Part shown: piece after piece, positions 32,992-41,828 of the stretch
Numbering within the stretch: the stretch's first letter is position 1
Layout: each line of letters begins with the position of its first letter
Notes under the pieces: model-generated
What the model was told of the DNA's origin: nothing
The model's database searches: none
Seen by the model: the letters and a program-made list of their open reading frames with translations, nothing else
Assembly (NCBI GenBank): GCA_002102225.1
Contig: LQPB01000066.1
Coordinates: 39,927-103,926 of the forward strand
Direction: 5' to 3'
DNA length: 64,000 bases
DNA from: Mycobacterium interjectum
GTDB taxonomy: Bacteria; Actinomycetota; Actinomycetes; Mycobacteriales; Mycobacteriaceae
Made by a program: the position numbers and the translations under genes

Positions 32992-33879
32992 ATGCGCGTG
33001 TTCGTCACCGGGGCCAGCGGAGGTATCGGCTCGGCCGTCGTTTCGGAGCTCCTCGCCGCCGGCCATCGGGTCGTGGGGCTGACGCGATCCGACGCCGCGG
33101 CCGCGACCGTCAGTCGGCTCGGCGGTGAGCCGCTGCGCGGTGACATCGCCGACGTCGAGGTTCTGCACAAGGCGGCCGGTGACACCGACGGCGTCATCTA
33201 CCTCGCCTTCAACCACGACTTCACCGGTGTGGGGGACGCCATCGGGGACGAGGCCCGCGCGGTCGCCACGCTGGGCGAAGCGCTCGCCGGCACCGGCAAA
33301 CCGCTGGTGCTCGCCAACGGCACCCCGGCGGTACCGGGGCGTCCCAGCACCGAAGACGATCCCTTCGCCATCGAGGGCCCCGTCGCGGGGCGCGGCCACA
33401 CCGGCCGGGCCGTGATCGAGCTGGCCGAGCGCGGTGTCCGATCCTCGGTGGTACGGCTGCCGCGATCGGTGCACGACGCCGGTGGGCGGTACGGCTTCGC
33501 CGGCATCCTGATCCAGGCCGCACAGCGCAACGGGGTCTCCGCATACGTCGGGGACGGCACCCAGCGCTGGCCCGCCGTGCATCGCGACGACGCGGCGCGG
33601 TTGTTCCGCCTCGCGCTCGAACAGGCGCCGCCCGGCTCGGTGCTGCATGCCGTGGGCGACGAAGGCGATCCGATGCGGGCGATCGCCGAGGTGATCGGTC
33701 GGCGGCTCGGTGTTGGCGTCGAGCCGGCCCCCGCCGAGAGCTTCGGCCCGCTCGGCGCCATCTTCGCCGCCGACCAGCCCTCCTCGAGCGCGCTGACCCG
33801 CCAGCGATTCGGCTGGAATCCCGCCGGCCCAAGCCTGCTCGAGGACCTGGCATCGGGCGAGTACCCCGCTGAGGGGTAG
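32992..33879 (+). CDS. NAD(P)-binding (atypical SDR, NmrA/epimerase-like) oxidoreductase
   Basis: A 295-residue extended/atypical SDR. The Rossmann motif TGASGGIGSAVV opens the protein, followed by AGHRVVGLTRSD and the GDIAD acidic turn. A catalytic Tyr-xxx-Lys is not evident: the YGFAG segment lacks Lys, which fits the NmrA-like or atypical subgroup that acts as quinone reductase or redox sensor. The ATG at 32992 has GAAGGGAA upstream; an earlier ATG at 32962 overlaps the promoter. Likely repressed by the divergent TetR protein; substrate unknown. Confidence 0.83.
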   Translation: MRVFVTGASGGIGSAVVSELLAAGHRVVGLTRSDAAAATVSRLGGEPLRGDIADVEVLHKAAGDTDGVIYLAFNHDFTGVGDAIGDEARAVATLGEALAGTGKPLVLANGTPAVPGRPSTEDDPFAIEGPVAGRGHTGRAVIELAERGVRSSVVRLPRSVHDAGGRYGFAGILIQAAQRNGVSAYVGDGTQRWPAVHRDDAARLFRLALEQAPPGSVLHAVGDEGDPMRAIAEVIGRRLGVGVEPAPAESFGPLGAIFAADQPSSSALTRQRFGWNPAGPSLLEDLASGEYPAEG

Positions 33880-33901
33880 TCGGCGCGCCTAAGGTGGGGG
33901 T

Positions 33902-34339
33902 ATGCCGCTGTCAGGTGAATACGCCCCCAGCCCGTGGGATTGGTCGCGCGAGCAGGCCGACAAATACGCCGAATCCGGTGGCACCGAGGCCGCGGACATG
34001 AAGGGGAAACCCATCATCCTGCTGACCACCGTCGGCGCCAAGACCGGCAAGCTGCGCAAAACCCCGCTGATGCGCGTCGAGCACGACGGCGAGTACGCGA
34101 TCGTCGCGTCGCTCGGCGGCGCCCCCAAGCACCCGGTCTGGTACCACAACGTCAAGAAGAACCCGCGGGTCGAGCTGCAGGACGGCAGCATCACCCGCGA
34201 TTACGAGGCCCGCGAGGTGTTCGGGGACGAGAAGGCGGCCTGGTGGGAGCGCGCCGTCGAAGCGTGGCCCGACTATGCCGAGTACCAGAAAAAGACCGAC
34301 CGCCAGATTCCGGTCTTCGTTCTGACCCCGGTCGGCTGA
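33902..34339 (+). CDS. Deazaflavin (F420)-dependent nitroreductase-family protein, Rv1558-like
   Basis: A 145-residue DDN-family split-barrel protein that uses F420H2. Family words are present: PIILLTTVGAKTGKLRKTPL for cofactor phosphate binding, then YAIVASLGGAPKHPVWYHNV and a C-terminal QIPVFVLTP. In M. tuberculosis the related Ddn activates pretomanid and reduces menaquinone; Rv1558 is a paralogue next to ilvA, as here. The physiological role is probably quinone or small-molecule reduction. The ilvA start is 47 bases downstream. Confidence 0.92.
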   Translation: MPLSGEYAPSPWDWSREQADKYAESGGTEAADMKGKPIILLTTVGAKTGKLRKTPLMRVEHDGEYAIVASLGGAPKHPVWYHNVKKNPRVELQDGSITRDYEAREVFGDEKAAWWERAVEAWPDYAEYQKKTDRQIPVFVLTPVG

Positions 34340-34386
34340 TTTCCACCGGGCTAATCCCCAGCTGGGCGGCATGGGACCATTGATCG

Positions 34387-35667
34387 GTGTCCGCTGAATT
34401 CAGCCAGAGCCCGAGCAGTCCGCCGCTGTGCGCGGCCGACATCGATGCCGCGGCGCAGCGGATTGCCCCCGTGGTCGCGCCGACCCCGCTGCAGCTGAGC
34501 GATCGGCTGTCGGCGATCACCGGCGCGCAGGTGTACCTCAAGCGCGAAGACCTGCAGGTCGTGCGCTCCTACAAGCTGCGGGGCGCCTACAACCTGCTGG
34601 TGCAACTGTCGGGGGAGGAGCTGGCCGCGGGCGTGGTGTGCTCGTCGGCGGGCAACCACGCGCAGGGCTTCGCCTTCGCCTGCCGGGCCCTCGGGGTGCA
34701 CGGCCGCGTCTACGTGCCGGCCAAGACGCCCAAGCAGAAGCGCGACCGGATCCGCTACCACGGCGGGGAGTTCATCGAGCTGATCGTCGGCGGATCGACC
34801 TACGACCTCGCCGCCGAGGCCGCGCTCGCCGATGTCGAACGCACCGGCGCCACGCTGGTTCCGCCGTACGACGACCTGCGCACCATGGCCGGCCAGGGCA
34901 CCATCGCCGTCGAGCTGCTCGACCAACTGGATGCCGAGCCCGACTTGGTCGTCGTCCCGGTGGGCGGCGGCGGTTGCATCGCCGGCATCACCACCTACCT
35001 GGCCGAACGGACGACCAACACCGCGGTGCTGGGCATCGAACCGGCCGGCGCCGCGGCGATGATGGCCGCGCTGGCCGCCGGCGAGCCGGTGACGCTGGAC
35101 CACGTCGACCAGTTCGTCGACGGCGCGGCGGTAAAACGGGCGGGGACGCTGACCTACGCCGCGCTGGCCGCCGCCGGCGACATGGTGTCGATCACCATGG
35201 TCGACGAGGGAGCGGTGTGCACCGCGATGCTGGACCTGTACCAGAACGAGGGCATCATCGCCGAGCCGGCGGGTGCGTTGTCGGTCGCGGGCCTGCTGGA
35301 GGCCGACATCGAGCCCGGCTCGACCGTGGTCTGCCTGATCTCGGGCGGCAACAACGACGTGTCGCGCTACGGCGAGGTGCTGGAGCGCTCGCTGGTGCAC
35401 CTCGGGCTCAAGCACTACTTCCTGGTCGACTTCCCGCAGGAGCCGGGTGCGCTGCGGCGGTTCCTCGACGAGGTGCTCGGGCCGAACGACGACATCACCC
35501 TGTTCGAATACGTGAAGCGCAACAACCGCGAAACCGGCGAGGCGCTGGTGGGCATCGAGCTGGGATCGGCGGCGGGGCTGGACGGTTTGATGGCGCGGAT
35601 GCGCGCCACCGAGATCCACGTCGAGGCCCTGGAGCCCGGTTCGCCGGCCTACCGCTACCTGTTGTAG
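34387..35667 (+). CDS. ilvA: Threonine dehydratase (biosynthetic)
   Basis: A 426-residue PLP enzyme converting threonine to 2-oxobutanoate, the first step of isoleucine synthesis. The PLP lysine is Lys63 in SYKLRGAYN. The SSAGNHAQGFA and VGGGGCIAG motifs bind substrate and cofactor phosphate. A single ACT-like regulatory domain forms the C-terminus (VDFPQEPGALRRFLDEVLG), the short form also seen in Corynebacterium, which is feedback-regulated by isoleucine. GTG start at 34387. In M. tuberculosis (Rv1559) it is likewise next to Rv1558. Confidence 0.97.
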   Translation: MSAEFSQSPSSPPLCAADIDAAAQRIAPVVAPTPLQLSDRLSAITGAQVYLKREDLQVVRSYKLRGAYNLLVQLSGEELAAGVVCSSAGNHAQGFAFACRALGVHGRVYVPAKTPKQKRDRIRYHGGEFIELIVGGSTYDLAAEAALADVERTGATLVPPYDDLRTMAGQGTIAVELLDQLDAEPDLVVVPVGGGGCIAGITTYLAERTTNTAVLGIEPAGAAAMMAALAAGEPVTLDHVDQFVDGAAVKRAGTLTYAALAAAGDMVSITMVDEGAVCTAMLDLYQNEGIIAEPAGALSVAGLLEADIEPGSTVVCLISGGNNDVSRYGEVLERSLVHLGLKHYFLVDFPQEPGALRRFLDEVLGPNDDITLFEYVKRNNRETGEALVGIELGSAAGLDGLMARMRATEIHVEALEPGSPAYRYLL

Positions 35668-35675
35668 GCGCCGGC

Positions 35676-36572
35676 ATGGGCGAGCCGTATGGGTTGGGTA
35701 CGGCCGGCTTCGGCGTCGTCAGTGCCGGCACCGTGGTGGTCGTGGCGCTGCTCGCGGCGGCGGCGTTCTGGGTCGGCCGGCGCGGGCCATGGTTGCGTCG
35801 GCTCTGGGCCCGGGCGTCCGGCGCGGCGGTGATCGGCCGGGCGCTGGCCTGGGGGCGCGACGAGATCCGCGCCCGGGGATGGCCGTTGGCGAGCCGGTTG
35901 CCCGCGGGCGAGATCGCCGGTGTCGCACTGCTTATGGGCTTTGTCGTGGTGGCGGCCGTGGCGGTGGGCTTCACCGAAGTGCTCGAGGACGTGCTCGAGG
36001 GCGACGGCATCGCCGGAATCGACCGGCCGGCGGCGCGCTGGCTCGCCGGCCACCGCGACCTGTGGCTCACCGCGACGCTGCGGGTGGTCACCGCCGGAGG
36101 CGATCCCCTCTTCCTCACCGCGCTCGCCCTAGCGGTTTCGGTTCTCGCCGGTTGGCGCTGCCGCTCGTGGCGGCCCGTGGTGCTTGCTCTGGTGGGAGGC
36201 GGAGGGATGGCTCTGATGCTCTTCACCGCCAAGGCCTTAGTAGGCCGGCAACGCCCACCCCTGCCGTTCGCCGCGATCGCCGCGGACGGCTATTCCTTTC
36301 CCTCCGGACACGCCACCGGCACCGCCGCGATCATGCTGCTGTCGGCCTGGATGGTGACGCGCTGGCTGATCACGAGGTGGGCGGGGCGGGTGTTCGTCTG
36401 GGCGATGGCGATCGGCTCGGCGCTGGTGATCGGGTACTCGCGCGTGTATCTGGGCGTGCATTACGTCAGCGATGTGCTGGCCGGCTGGCTGCTGGGCATC
36501 GCGTGGGCCGGCATCGTCATGCTGGTCGGATCGTGGTGGGAAAACGGCCGCCGAGCGGGCTCAGCGCGTTAG
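35676..36572 (+). CDS. PAP2-family membrane phosphatase
   Basis: A 298-residue membrane protein with six hydrophobic helices and the three phosphatidic-acid-phosphatase signatures: KALVGRQRPP, SFPSGHATG (210-212 = SGH) and SRVYLGVHYVSD. These form the active site on the outer face. Likely substrates are phosphatidic acid, lyso-lipids or a polyprenyl diphosphate. A basic N-terminal part (RRGPWLRRLWARAS) precedes the phosphatase core. ATG at 35676, 9 bases after the ilvA stop. The 3' end overlaps the convergent PPOX-like gene by 12 bases. Confidence 0.9.
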   Translation: MGEPYGLGTAGFGVVSAGTVVVVALLAAAAFWVGRRGPWLRRLWARASGAAVIGRALAWGRDEIRARGWPLASRLPAGEIAGVALLMGFVVVAAVAVGFTEVLEDVLEGDGIAGIDRPAARWLAGHRDLWLTATLRVVTAGGDPLFLTALALAVSVLAGWRCRSWRPVVLALVGGGGMALMLFTAKALVGRQRPPLPFAAIAADGYSFPSGHATGTAAIMLLSAWMVTRWLITRWAGRVFVWAMAIGSALVIGYSRVYLGVHYVSDVLAGWLLGIAWAGIVMLVGSWWENGRRAGSAR

Positions 36573-37217
36573 GTACGCGGGCAGCGGGGTGGCGGGATCG
36601 AGGTCGGCGGCGGGCACCGGCGCTCCGGCCGTCAGGCCCAGCGGCACCACGCCGGCCCAATGCGGCAGCGCGGCGTCTTCCGGGTCGTCGACCGGGCCGC
36701 CCGTGCGCAGCTTGGCCGAGACCTCGACGAGGTCGAGGGCGAGCACCCCGGTCGCCGCCAGTTCGCGTGCGTTGGGCGTCCGGCAGTCGTCCGAGCGCCC
36801 GGGCCGGATGTGGTCGAGCAGGCAGCGCAGCGCGCGCAGCTTCTCCGCCGGATCCTCGACCACGCGGGCGTCGCCCAGCACGACCACCGAGCGGAAGTTC
36901 ACCGAATGGTGCATCGCCGCGCGGGCCAGCACCAGCCCGTCCACCAGGGTGACGGTGACGCAGACCGGCAGACCCGACCCGGTCGCGGCGGCCGCCGTCG
37001 CCGCCAGCATCGGGCCGCCGCCGGTCGAGCCGTGCAGGTACAGGGTCTCGCCGAGGCGCGCGTGCGTCGTCGGCAGCACCACCGGCCCGCCGGCGCCCAG
37101 GTAGCCCAGGTGACAGACCAGTGCCTCATCGAGGATCTGGTGCACGGTCGCGCGGTCGTAGTCGGAGCGCTCCCGGTAGCGGGTCGGCGTGGTCCGGGGG
37201 GTGGGGTGGTAACTCAA
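36561..37217 (-). CDS. Pyridoxamine 5'-phosphate oxidase-like flavin-binding protein
   Basis: A 218-residue split-barrel protein of the type found beside MocR regulators. Visible features: ILDEALVCHLGYLGAGGPVV, LYLHGSTGGG, VTLVDGLVLARAA followed by HHSVNFRSVVVLG. The His-Ser-Val-Asn-Phe-Arg segment resembles the FMN-binding NimA/PPOX group. The 5' end is divergent from the MocR-type gene with 40 bp between them. Pairing of a PLP-sensing regulator with a PMP-oxidase-like protein hints at a vitamin B6 or amine function. The start ATG at 37217 is clear. Confidence 0.8.
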   Translation of the reverse strand: MSYHPTPRTTPTRYRERSDYDRATVHQILDEALVCHLGYLGAGGPVVLPTTHARLGETLYLHGSTGGGPMLAATAAAATGSGLPVCVTVTLVDGLVLARAAMHHSVNFRSVVVLGDARVVEDPAEKLRALRCLLDHIRPGRSDDCRTPNARELAATGVLALDLVEVSAKLRTGGPVDDPEDAALPHWAGVVPLGLTAGAPVPAADLDPATPLPAYLTR

Positions 37218-37240
37218 CGGATTGCCTTCACATTTGTTCT

Positions 37241-37268
37241 AGTACATAATAATTCTCGTGCCAGTACA
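37241..37268. promoter_or_regulatory. Direct repeat AGTACA and leaderless promoter of the MocR gene
   Basis: AGTACA occurs twice, at 37241-37246 and 37263-37268, 22 bp apart, as direct repeats like those bound by MocR regulators. The sequence TACATAATAATT places a TANNNT -10 element about 7 bp before the GTG at 37258, so the transcript probably begins at the start codon. The second repeat lies inside the first codons. Confidence 0.5.
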
Positions 37269-38565
37269 ATATACGGGGACCGGTGCGGAATCCATAGCCG
37301 CCAGCGTCGAGGAGGCCATCTCCCGGGGCGCGCTGGTGCCCGGGGCGGCGCTGCCGCCGATCCGCGAACTGGCCGGACGACTGCGCGTCAACGCCAACAC
37401 CGTGGCCGCGGCGTACCGCCTGCTGCGCGAACGCGGGGCAGTCGAGGCGGCCGGGCGGCGCGGCACCCGGGTGCGGCACCGCCCGGCGACCACCCCTCGC
37501 TCGCTGCTGGGGCTGGACGTCCCTGCGGGCGTGCGCGACCTGTCCACGGGCAACCCGGACCCGGCCCTGCTGCCCATCGGATCCGTCGAGACGCCGAGGG
37601 CCACCCCACTGCTCTACGGTGAGCCGGCCGCCTCGGCCGAACTGCTGGAACGGGCGTGCACCGCGCTGGCCGCGGACGGCGTCCCGGCGGATCACCTCGC
37701 GGTCACCAGCGGGGCGCTCGACGGCATCGAGAGGGCGCTGGCCGCCCACCTGCGCCCCGGCGATCGGGTGGCCGTCGAGGATCCCGGCTGGGCCAATCTG
37801 CTGGATCTTGTTGCGGCGCTGGGGTTCTCGCCCGAACCGGTGCGGGTCGACGACGACGGGCCGCTGGTCGCCGACGTCCAGCGCGCCCTGGCCCGCGGCG
37901 TGCGCGCGCTCGTCCTCACCGGCCGGGCTCAAAACCCAACGGGCGCGGCGTTATCCGCGGCCCGCGCGGATGAGCTGCGTGGCCTGGTTTCCGGTGCCGA
38001 GCTGCTGGTGGTCGAGGACGATCACTGCGCGGGGATTTCGGGCGCGTCGCTGCACACCCTGGCCGGTTCGACCGGGCAGTGGGCTTTCGTGCGGTCGGCG
38101 TCCAAGGCCTACGGCCCCGACCTGCGCGTCGCCGTGCTCGCCGGGGACCGGCGCACCATCGAGCGGGTGCAGGGGCGGCTCCGGCTGGGGCCGGGATGGG
38201 TGAGCCACCTCCTGCAAGACCTCGCGGTCCGGTTGTGGGCCGACGACGGGGCGTCGCGCCTGATCGCGCGGGCCGAGGCGCAGTACACCCGCAACCGCAC
38301 CGGGCTGCGCCAGGAGCTGGCTCGACGCGGCGTGAGCGCCCACGGCCGATCGGGGCTCAACGTGTGGGTGCCGGTGCCCGACGAGACGGTGGCGATCACC
38401 CGGCTGCTCGCCGCGGGTTGGGCCGCGGCGCCGGGCACCCGGTTCCGCATGGGCACGGCGCCCGGAATACGCGTCACCGTGGCCGATTTGAGATCCGACG
38501 AGATCGAACCGCTCGCCGACGGGATCGCCGAGGCCGTGCTGGCTACGGGCCGTCCGAGCGTGTAG
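37258..38565 (+). CDS. MocR-type regulator (GntR winged helix fused to aminotransferase domain)
   Basis: A 435-residue fusion. The N-terminal GntR winged helix (about 1-70) shows LPPIRELAGRLRVNANTVAA and YRLLRERGAVEA. The rest is a fold-type I aminotransferase domain with LTGRAQNPTGAALS and the PLP lysine Lys283 in SASKAYGPDLR. MocR regulators sense PLP or an amine adduct; PdxR is the best-known member, PtsJ another. The divergent PMP-oxidase-like gene is the probable target. GTG start with a leaderless arrangement. The 3' end overlaps the convergent mug gene by 23 bases. Confidence 0.85.
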   Translation: MPVQYTGTGAESIAASVEEAISRGALVPGAALPPIRELAGRLRVNANTVAAAYRLLRERGAVEAAGRRGTRVRHRPATTPRSLLGLDVPAGVRDLSTGNPDPALLPIGSVETPRATPLLYGEPAASAELLERACTALAADGVPADHLAVTSGALDGIERALAAHLRPGDRVAVEDPGWANLLDLVAALGFSPEPVRVDDDGPLVADVQRALARGVRALVLTGRAQNPTGAALSAARADELRGLVSGAELLVVEDDHCAGISGASLHTLAGSTGQWAFVRSASKAYGPDLRVAVLAGDRRTIERVQGRLRLGPGWVSHLLQDLAVRLWADDGASRLIARAEAQYTRNRTGLRQELARRGVSAHGRSGLNVWVPVPDETVAITRLLAAGWAAAPGTRFRMGTAPGIRVTVADLRSDEIEPLADGIAEAVLATGRPSV

Positions 38566-39124
38566 GGATGCCGGCGGCGCGGGCTACGTCGCCGTAGGCG
38601 GCGGCGAGGCCGGACAGCGACGCGTGGGCGTTGCGACCACTGGGATTGGGGACCACCCACAGCTCCGTCGCCGGATAGGGCGATACCTGCCTGCCCGAGC
38701 CGGCCCGGCGCTCGCCGAACGCGTCTCGAAAGGCGGTGATCCCCAGGACCGCGACCACCTTCGGGGAGTACTTCCGCACCGTCCGGTCCAGCTTCCGCCG
38801 GCCCTCGACCAGCTCCGCGACCGTGAGTTCGTCGGCGCCCGCGCTCGCCCGCTCGACCAGGTTCGTGATGCCAATTCCGCGCGCTAGCAAGTAATCCCGG
38901 TCGGTCGGGGTAAACCCGGACGAGGCGTCGATCAGATGATCGGTGATGCCGGCGCGGTAGAGGGCCGGCCAGAACCGATTGCCGCGGGGAGCGAAATGCG
39001 CCTGCACCGCAACGGTTCTCAAGCCCGGATTGATGCCCACGAACAGTAGCCGGACGTCGGCGGAGATCAGGTCGGGCAGCGTCCGGCCGCTGAACCCCTT
39101 CAGCTGCTCGCGAGTGAACCGCAC
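38543..39124 (-). CDS. mug: Mismatch-specific uracil/thymine DNA glycosylase (Mug family)
   Basis: A 193-residue base-excision repair enzyme of uracil-DNA glycosylase family 2. The catalytic motif is VGINPGL with the Asn (about residue 32), and the base-intercalation motif is VVPNPSGRNAH near the C-terminus. GNRFWPALYRAGIT lines the pocket. It removes uracil or thymine mispaired with guanine and ethenocytosine. The match is clear over the full length. The stop overlaps the convergent MocR gene. Confidence 0.9.
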   Translation of the reverse strand: MRFTREQLKGFSGRTLPDLISADVRLLFVGINPGLRTVAVQAHFAPRGNRFWPALYRAGITDHLIDASSGFTPTDRDYLLARGIGITNLVERASAGADELTVAELVEGRRKLDRTVRKYSPKVVAVLGITAFRDAFGERRAGSGRQVSPYPATELWVVPNPSGRNAHASLSGLAAAYGDVARAAGIPTRSDGP

Positions 39125-39140
39125 CGCACCCGCCGGTTGC

Positions 39141-40043
39141 CTAGTCCAGATCGGCGGTCAGGTAGCCGGAGTCGCCGCCGAAGGCGGCCATCTCGTCGTT
39201 GGGCAGCTCGAACCCATGGGCGGAGTAGCACTGCTCGGTGGTTCGAATGTTCACCCGCCAACCGTGCCCGGTGAGGTACTCGGCGGCGGTGTTGCGCTCG
39301 CCGGTGTAGAACAACTCGGCCAGGTTGATGTTGGAGCCGATGCGCCGGGACCGCTCGGTCAGCCGTTGCGCCCAGTCCGAGGGGACGGTGCGCAGGTCCA
39401 GATGTTCGGTAGCGATCCGGCTGCCGGGCGCGGAAAGCGCGACGACGTTGTCGAACAGGCGATCCTGAGCCTCCGGGGGCAGATACGGGAGCAGGCCTTC
39501 GGCGCTCCAGGCCGTCGGCTGTCCGGTGTCGAACCCGGCCGCCGCCAACGCCGACGGCCAGTCGTCGCGCAGGTCGATCGCGACCGTGCGGCGCTGCGCG
39601 GTCGGCTCGGCCCCCAGGCCCGCCAGCGTCCGCGTCTTGAAGTCGATGACCGCCGGTTGATCGATCTCGTACACCACCGTGCCGGCCGGCCACGCCAGCC
39701 GGTAGGCCCGGGTGTCCAGGCCCGACGCCAGGATGACGGCCTGCCTGATGCCCGAGCCGGTCGCCTGCATGAAGAAATCGTCGAAAAAACGGGTGCGCAC
39801 GGTGATCTGTTCGTTCATGGTCCGGCGGTTCAGCACCGGATCGTCGTCGCCGGGCCCGATCTCGCCATCGATCAGCTTGACGAAGGTGTCGATGCCCACC
39901 GCCCGCACCAGCGGGTCGGCCCACGGGTCGGCCAGCAGGGGATCGGGGCCCTGGGAGGCCATTGCCCGTGACGCGGCGACGGCCGTGGCGGTCGCGCCGA
40001 CGCTCGACGCCAGGTCCCAGGTGTCGTTCTCGGTGCGGGTCAT
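39141..40043 (-). CDS. SAM-dependent methyltransferase of the mycobacterial TIGR00027/LCMT-like family
   Basis: A 300-residue member of a methyltransferase family greatly expanded in mycobacteria. The hallmark N-terminus is NDTWDLASSVGATATAVAAS; SAM-binding words are VILASGLDTRAYRL and VVYEIDQPAVIDFK, then WSAEGLLPYLPPEAQDRL. The ATG at 40043 has AAGGAG seven bases upstream and matches the family start; a longer form from 40070 is unsupported. By homology to leucine carboxyl methyltransferases it probably methylates a carboxyl or hydroxyl group, perhaps of a lipid. Substrate unknown. Confidence 0.88.
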   Translation of the reverse strand: MTRTENDTWDLASSVGATATAVAASRAMASQGPDPLLADPWADPLVRAVGIDTFVKLIDGEIGPGDDDPVLNRRTMNEQITVRTRFFDDFFMQATGSGIRQAVILASGLDTRAYRLAWPAGTVVYEIDQPAVIDFKTRTLAGLGAEPTAQRRTVAIDLRDDWPSALAAAGFDTGQPTAWSAEGLLPYLPPEAQDRLFDNVVALSAPGSRIATEHLDLRTVPSDWAQRLTERSRRIGSNINLAELFYTGERNTAAEYLTGHGWRVNIRTTEQCYSAHGFELPNDEMAAFGGDSGYLTADLD

Positions 40044-40100
40044 CCGCGAACTCCTTGTCCACGCAGCCATGCGTTAGTTAGGTCATATAAGGGTTATGGC

Positions 40101-41828
40101 CTACTGTACGCGCAGGATGGCAAATGAATGGCCGTCCAGCACGGTGCTGTCGGCGCCGACCTCCGGCTCGCCCCACGCGAGGACCACCTCGCCCGCCACG
40201 GGCACGCTCGCCGGCTCGGCGCCCAGGTTGCATGCGATCCGCAACCCGCCGCGACGAATGCTGATCCAGCGTTGCTCCTCGTCGTAGTCGACCGTGAGCT
40301 GCCCCAGCCACGGGTCGGCCAGGTCGGGGTCGTGGTGCCGCAGGGCGATCAGATCCCGGTACAGGCGGCGCGAGCGGGCGTGTTCGCCGGAGTCGACCTC
40401 GTCCCAGTTCAGCTTGGAGCGCAAAAAGGTCTGCGGATCCTGGGGATCGGGAATCTCGTCGGCATCCCAGCCGTGCTCGGCGAATTCGGCCTTGCGGCCC
40501 TCGGCGGTGGCTTTCGCCAGCTCCGGCTCGGGATGCGAGCTGAAGAACTGGAACGGGGTCGACGCGCCCCATTCCTCGCCCATGAAAAGCATTGCGGTGT
40601 AGGGCGAGCCGAGTGCGAGCGCGGCCTTGACCGCGAGCTGCCCGGCGGTCAGGTTCTGCGATGGGCGATCACCGAGCGCCCGGTTGCCGACCTGATCGTG
40701 GGTGCAGGTGTACGCGACCAGCCGGGTGGCCGGGATGGAACCCGTGTCCAGCGGGCGCCCGTGCCGGCGGCGCCGGAACGACGAATAGGTGCCGGCGTGG
40801 AAGTAGCCGTGCCGCAGCGTTTGCGCCAGGGTGCCAAGCGACCCGAAATCCGCGTAGTAGCCCTGGCGCTCGCCGGACACCGCCGTGTGAATGGCGTGGT
40901 GGATGTCGTCGGCCCACTGCGCGGTCAGCCCGTAGCCGTTGCGCTCGCGAGCGGTGATCAGCCGCGGGTCGTTAAGGTCGCTCTCGGCGATCAGCGACAG
41001 CGGTCGGCCCAACTGGCTTGCCAGCCGGTCGGTTTCGGTGGCGAGCTCCTCGAGGATGTGGATGGCCGTGGTGTCCACCAGCGCGTGCACGGCGTCCAGG
41101 CGCAGGCCGTCGGCGTGGAAGTCGCGCATCCAGCGCAGCGCGCAGCCGATGATGTAGCGCCGCACCTCGTCGGAGTCCGCGTCGGCTATGTTGATGCCTT
41201 CGCCCCACGGGTTGCTCCCCGACGACAGGTAGGGCCCGAAGCGCGGCAGGTAGTTCCCGGACGGGCCGAGGTGGTTGAACACCGCGTCGATCAGCACTCC
41301 CAGGCCGCGCGCGTGGCAGGCGTCGACGAACCGGACCAGGCCGTCGGGGCCGCCGTAGGGCTCGTGCACGCTGTACCACAACACGCCGTCGTAGCCCCAG
41401 CCGTGGGTGCCGGCAAAGGAATTGACCGGCATCAGCTCGACGAAGTCGACACCGAGATCGACCAGGTAGTCCAGCTTTTCGGCGGCGGCGTCGAAAGTGC
41501 CCGTCGGCGTGAAGGTCCCGAGGTGCAGCTCGTAGATCACCGCGCCGCCGTCCAACGAACGGCCCGGCCAATCGCCGTCGGTCCACCGCGCACCGGCCGG
41601 ATCCCACAGCTGCGAGCGGGCGTGCACGCCGTCGGGCTGGCGGGCCGAGCGGGGGTCGGGCAGCACGGTGGTGTCGTCGTCGAGCAGGTATCCGTACCGG
41701 GCGTCGGGCGCCGTCTCGAGGTCGGCGTGCCACCAGCCGTCGTCCGAGCGGATCATGTGGTGCGTCGCGCCGTCGACGTCGAGGCGCACCAGCGACGGCC
41801 CGGGTGCCCACACCCGGAACTCAGTCAT
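40101..41828 (-). CDS. treZ: Malto-oligosyltrehalose trehalohydrolase
   Basis: A 575-residue GH13 enzyme that releases trehalose from maltooligosyl-trehalose made by TreY. An N-terminal beta-sandwich (FRVWAPGPSLVRLDVDGA) precedes the barrel. The nucleophile Asp is in DGLRLDAVHAL, the acid Glu in SLIAESDLND, and the third carboxylate in YTCTHDQVGNR. ATG at 41828 overlaps the treY stop by 8 bases. Last gene of the treX-treY-treZ operon, which makes trehalose from glycogen for envelope mycolate transfer and stress protection. Confidence 0.96.
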   Translation of the reverse strand: MTEFRVWAPGPSLVRLDVDGATHHMIRSDDGWWHADLETAPDARYGYLLDDDTTVLPDPRSARQPDGVHARSQLWDPAGARWTDGDWPGRSLDGGAVIYELHLGTFTPTGTFDAAAEKLDYLVDLGVDFVELMPVNSFAGTHGWGYDGVLWYSVHEPYGGPDGLVRFVDACHARGLGVLIDAVFNHLGPSGNYLPRFGPYLSSGSNPWGEGINIADADSDEVRRYIIGCALRWMRDFHADGLRLDAVHALVDTTAIHILEELATETDRLASQLGRPLSLIAESDLNDPRLITARERNGYGLTAQWADDIHHAIHTAVSGERQGYYADFGSLGTLAQTLRHGYFHAGTYSSFRRRRHGRPLDTGSIPATRLVAYTCTHDQVGNRALGDRPSQNLTAGQLAVKAALALGSPYTAMLFMGEEWGASTPFQFFSSHPEPELAKATAEGRKAEFAEHGWDADEIPDPQDPQTFLRSKLNWDEVDSGEHARSRRLYRDLIALRHHDPDLADPWLGQLTVDYDEEQRWISIRRGGLRIACNLGAEPASVPVAGEVVLAWGEPEVGADSTVLDGHSFAILRVQ

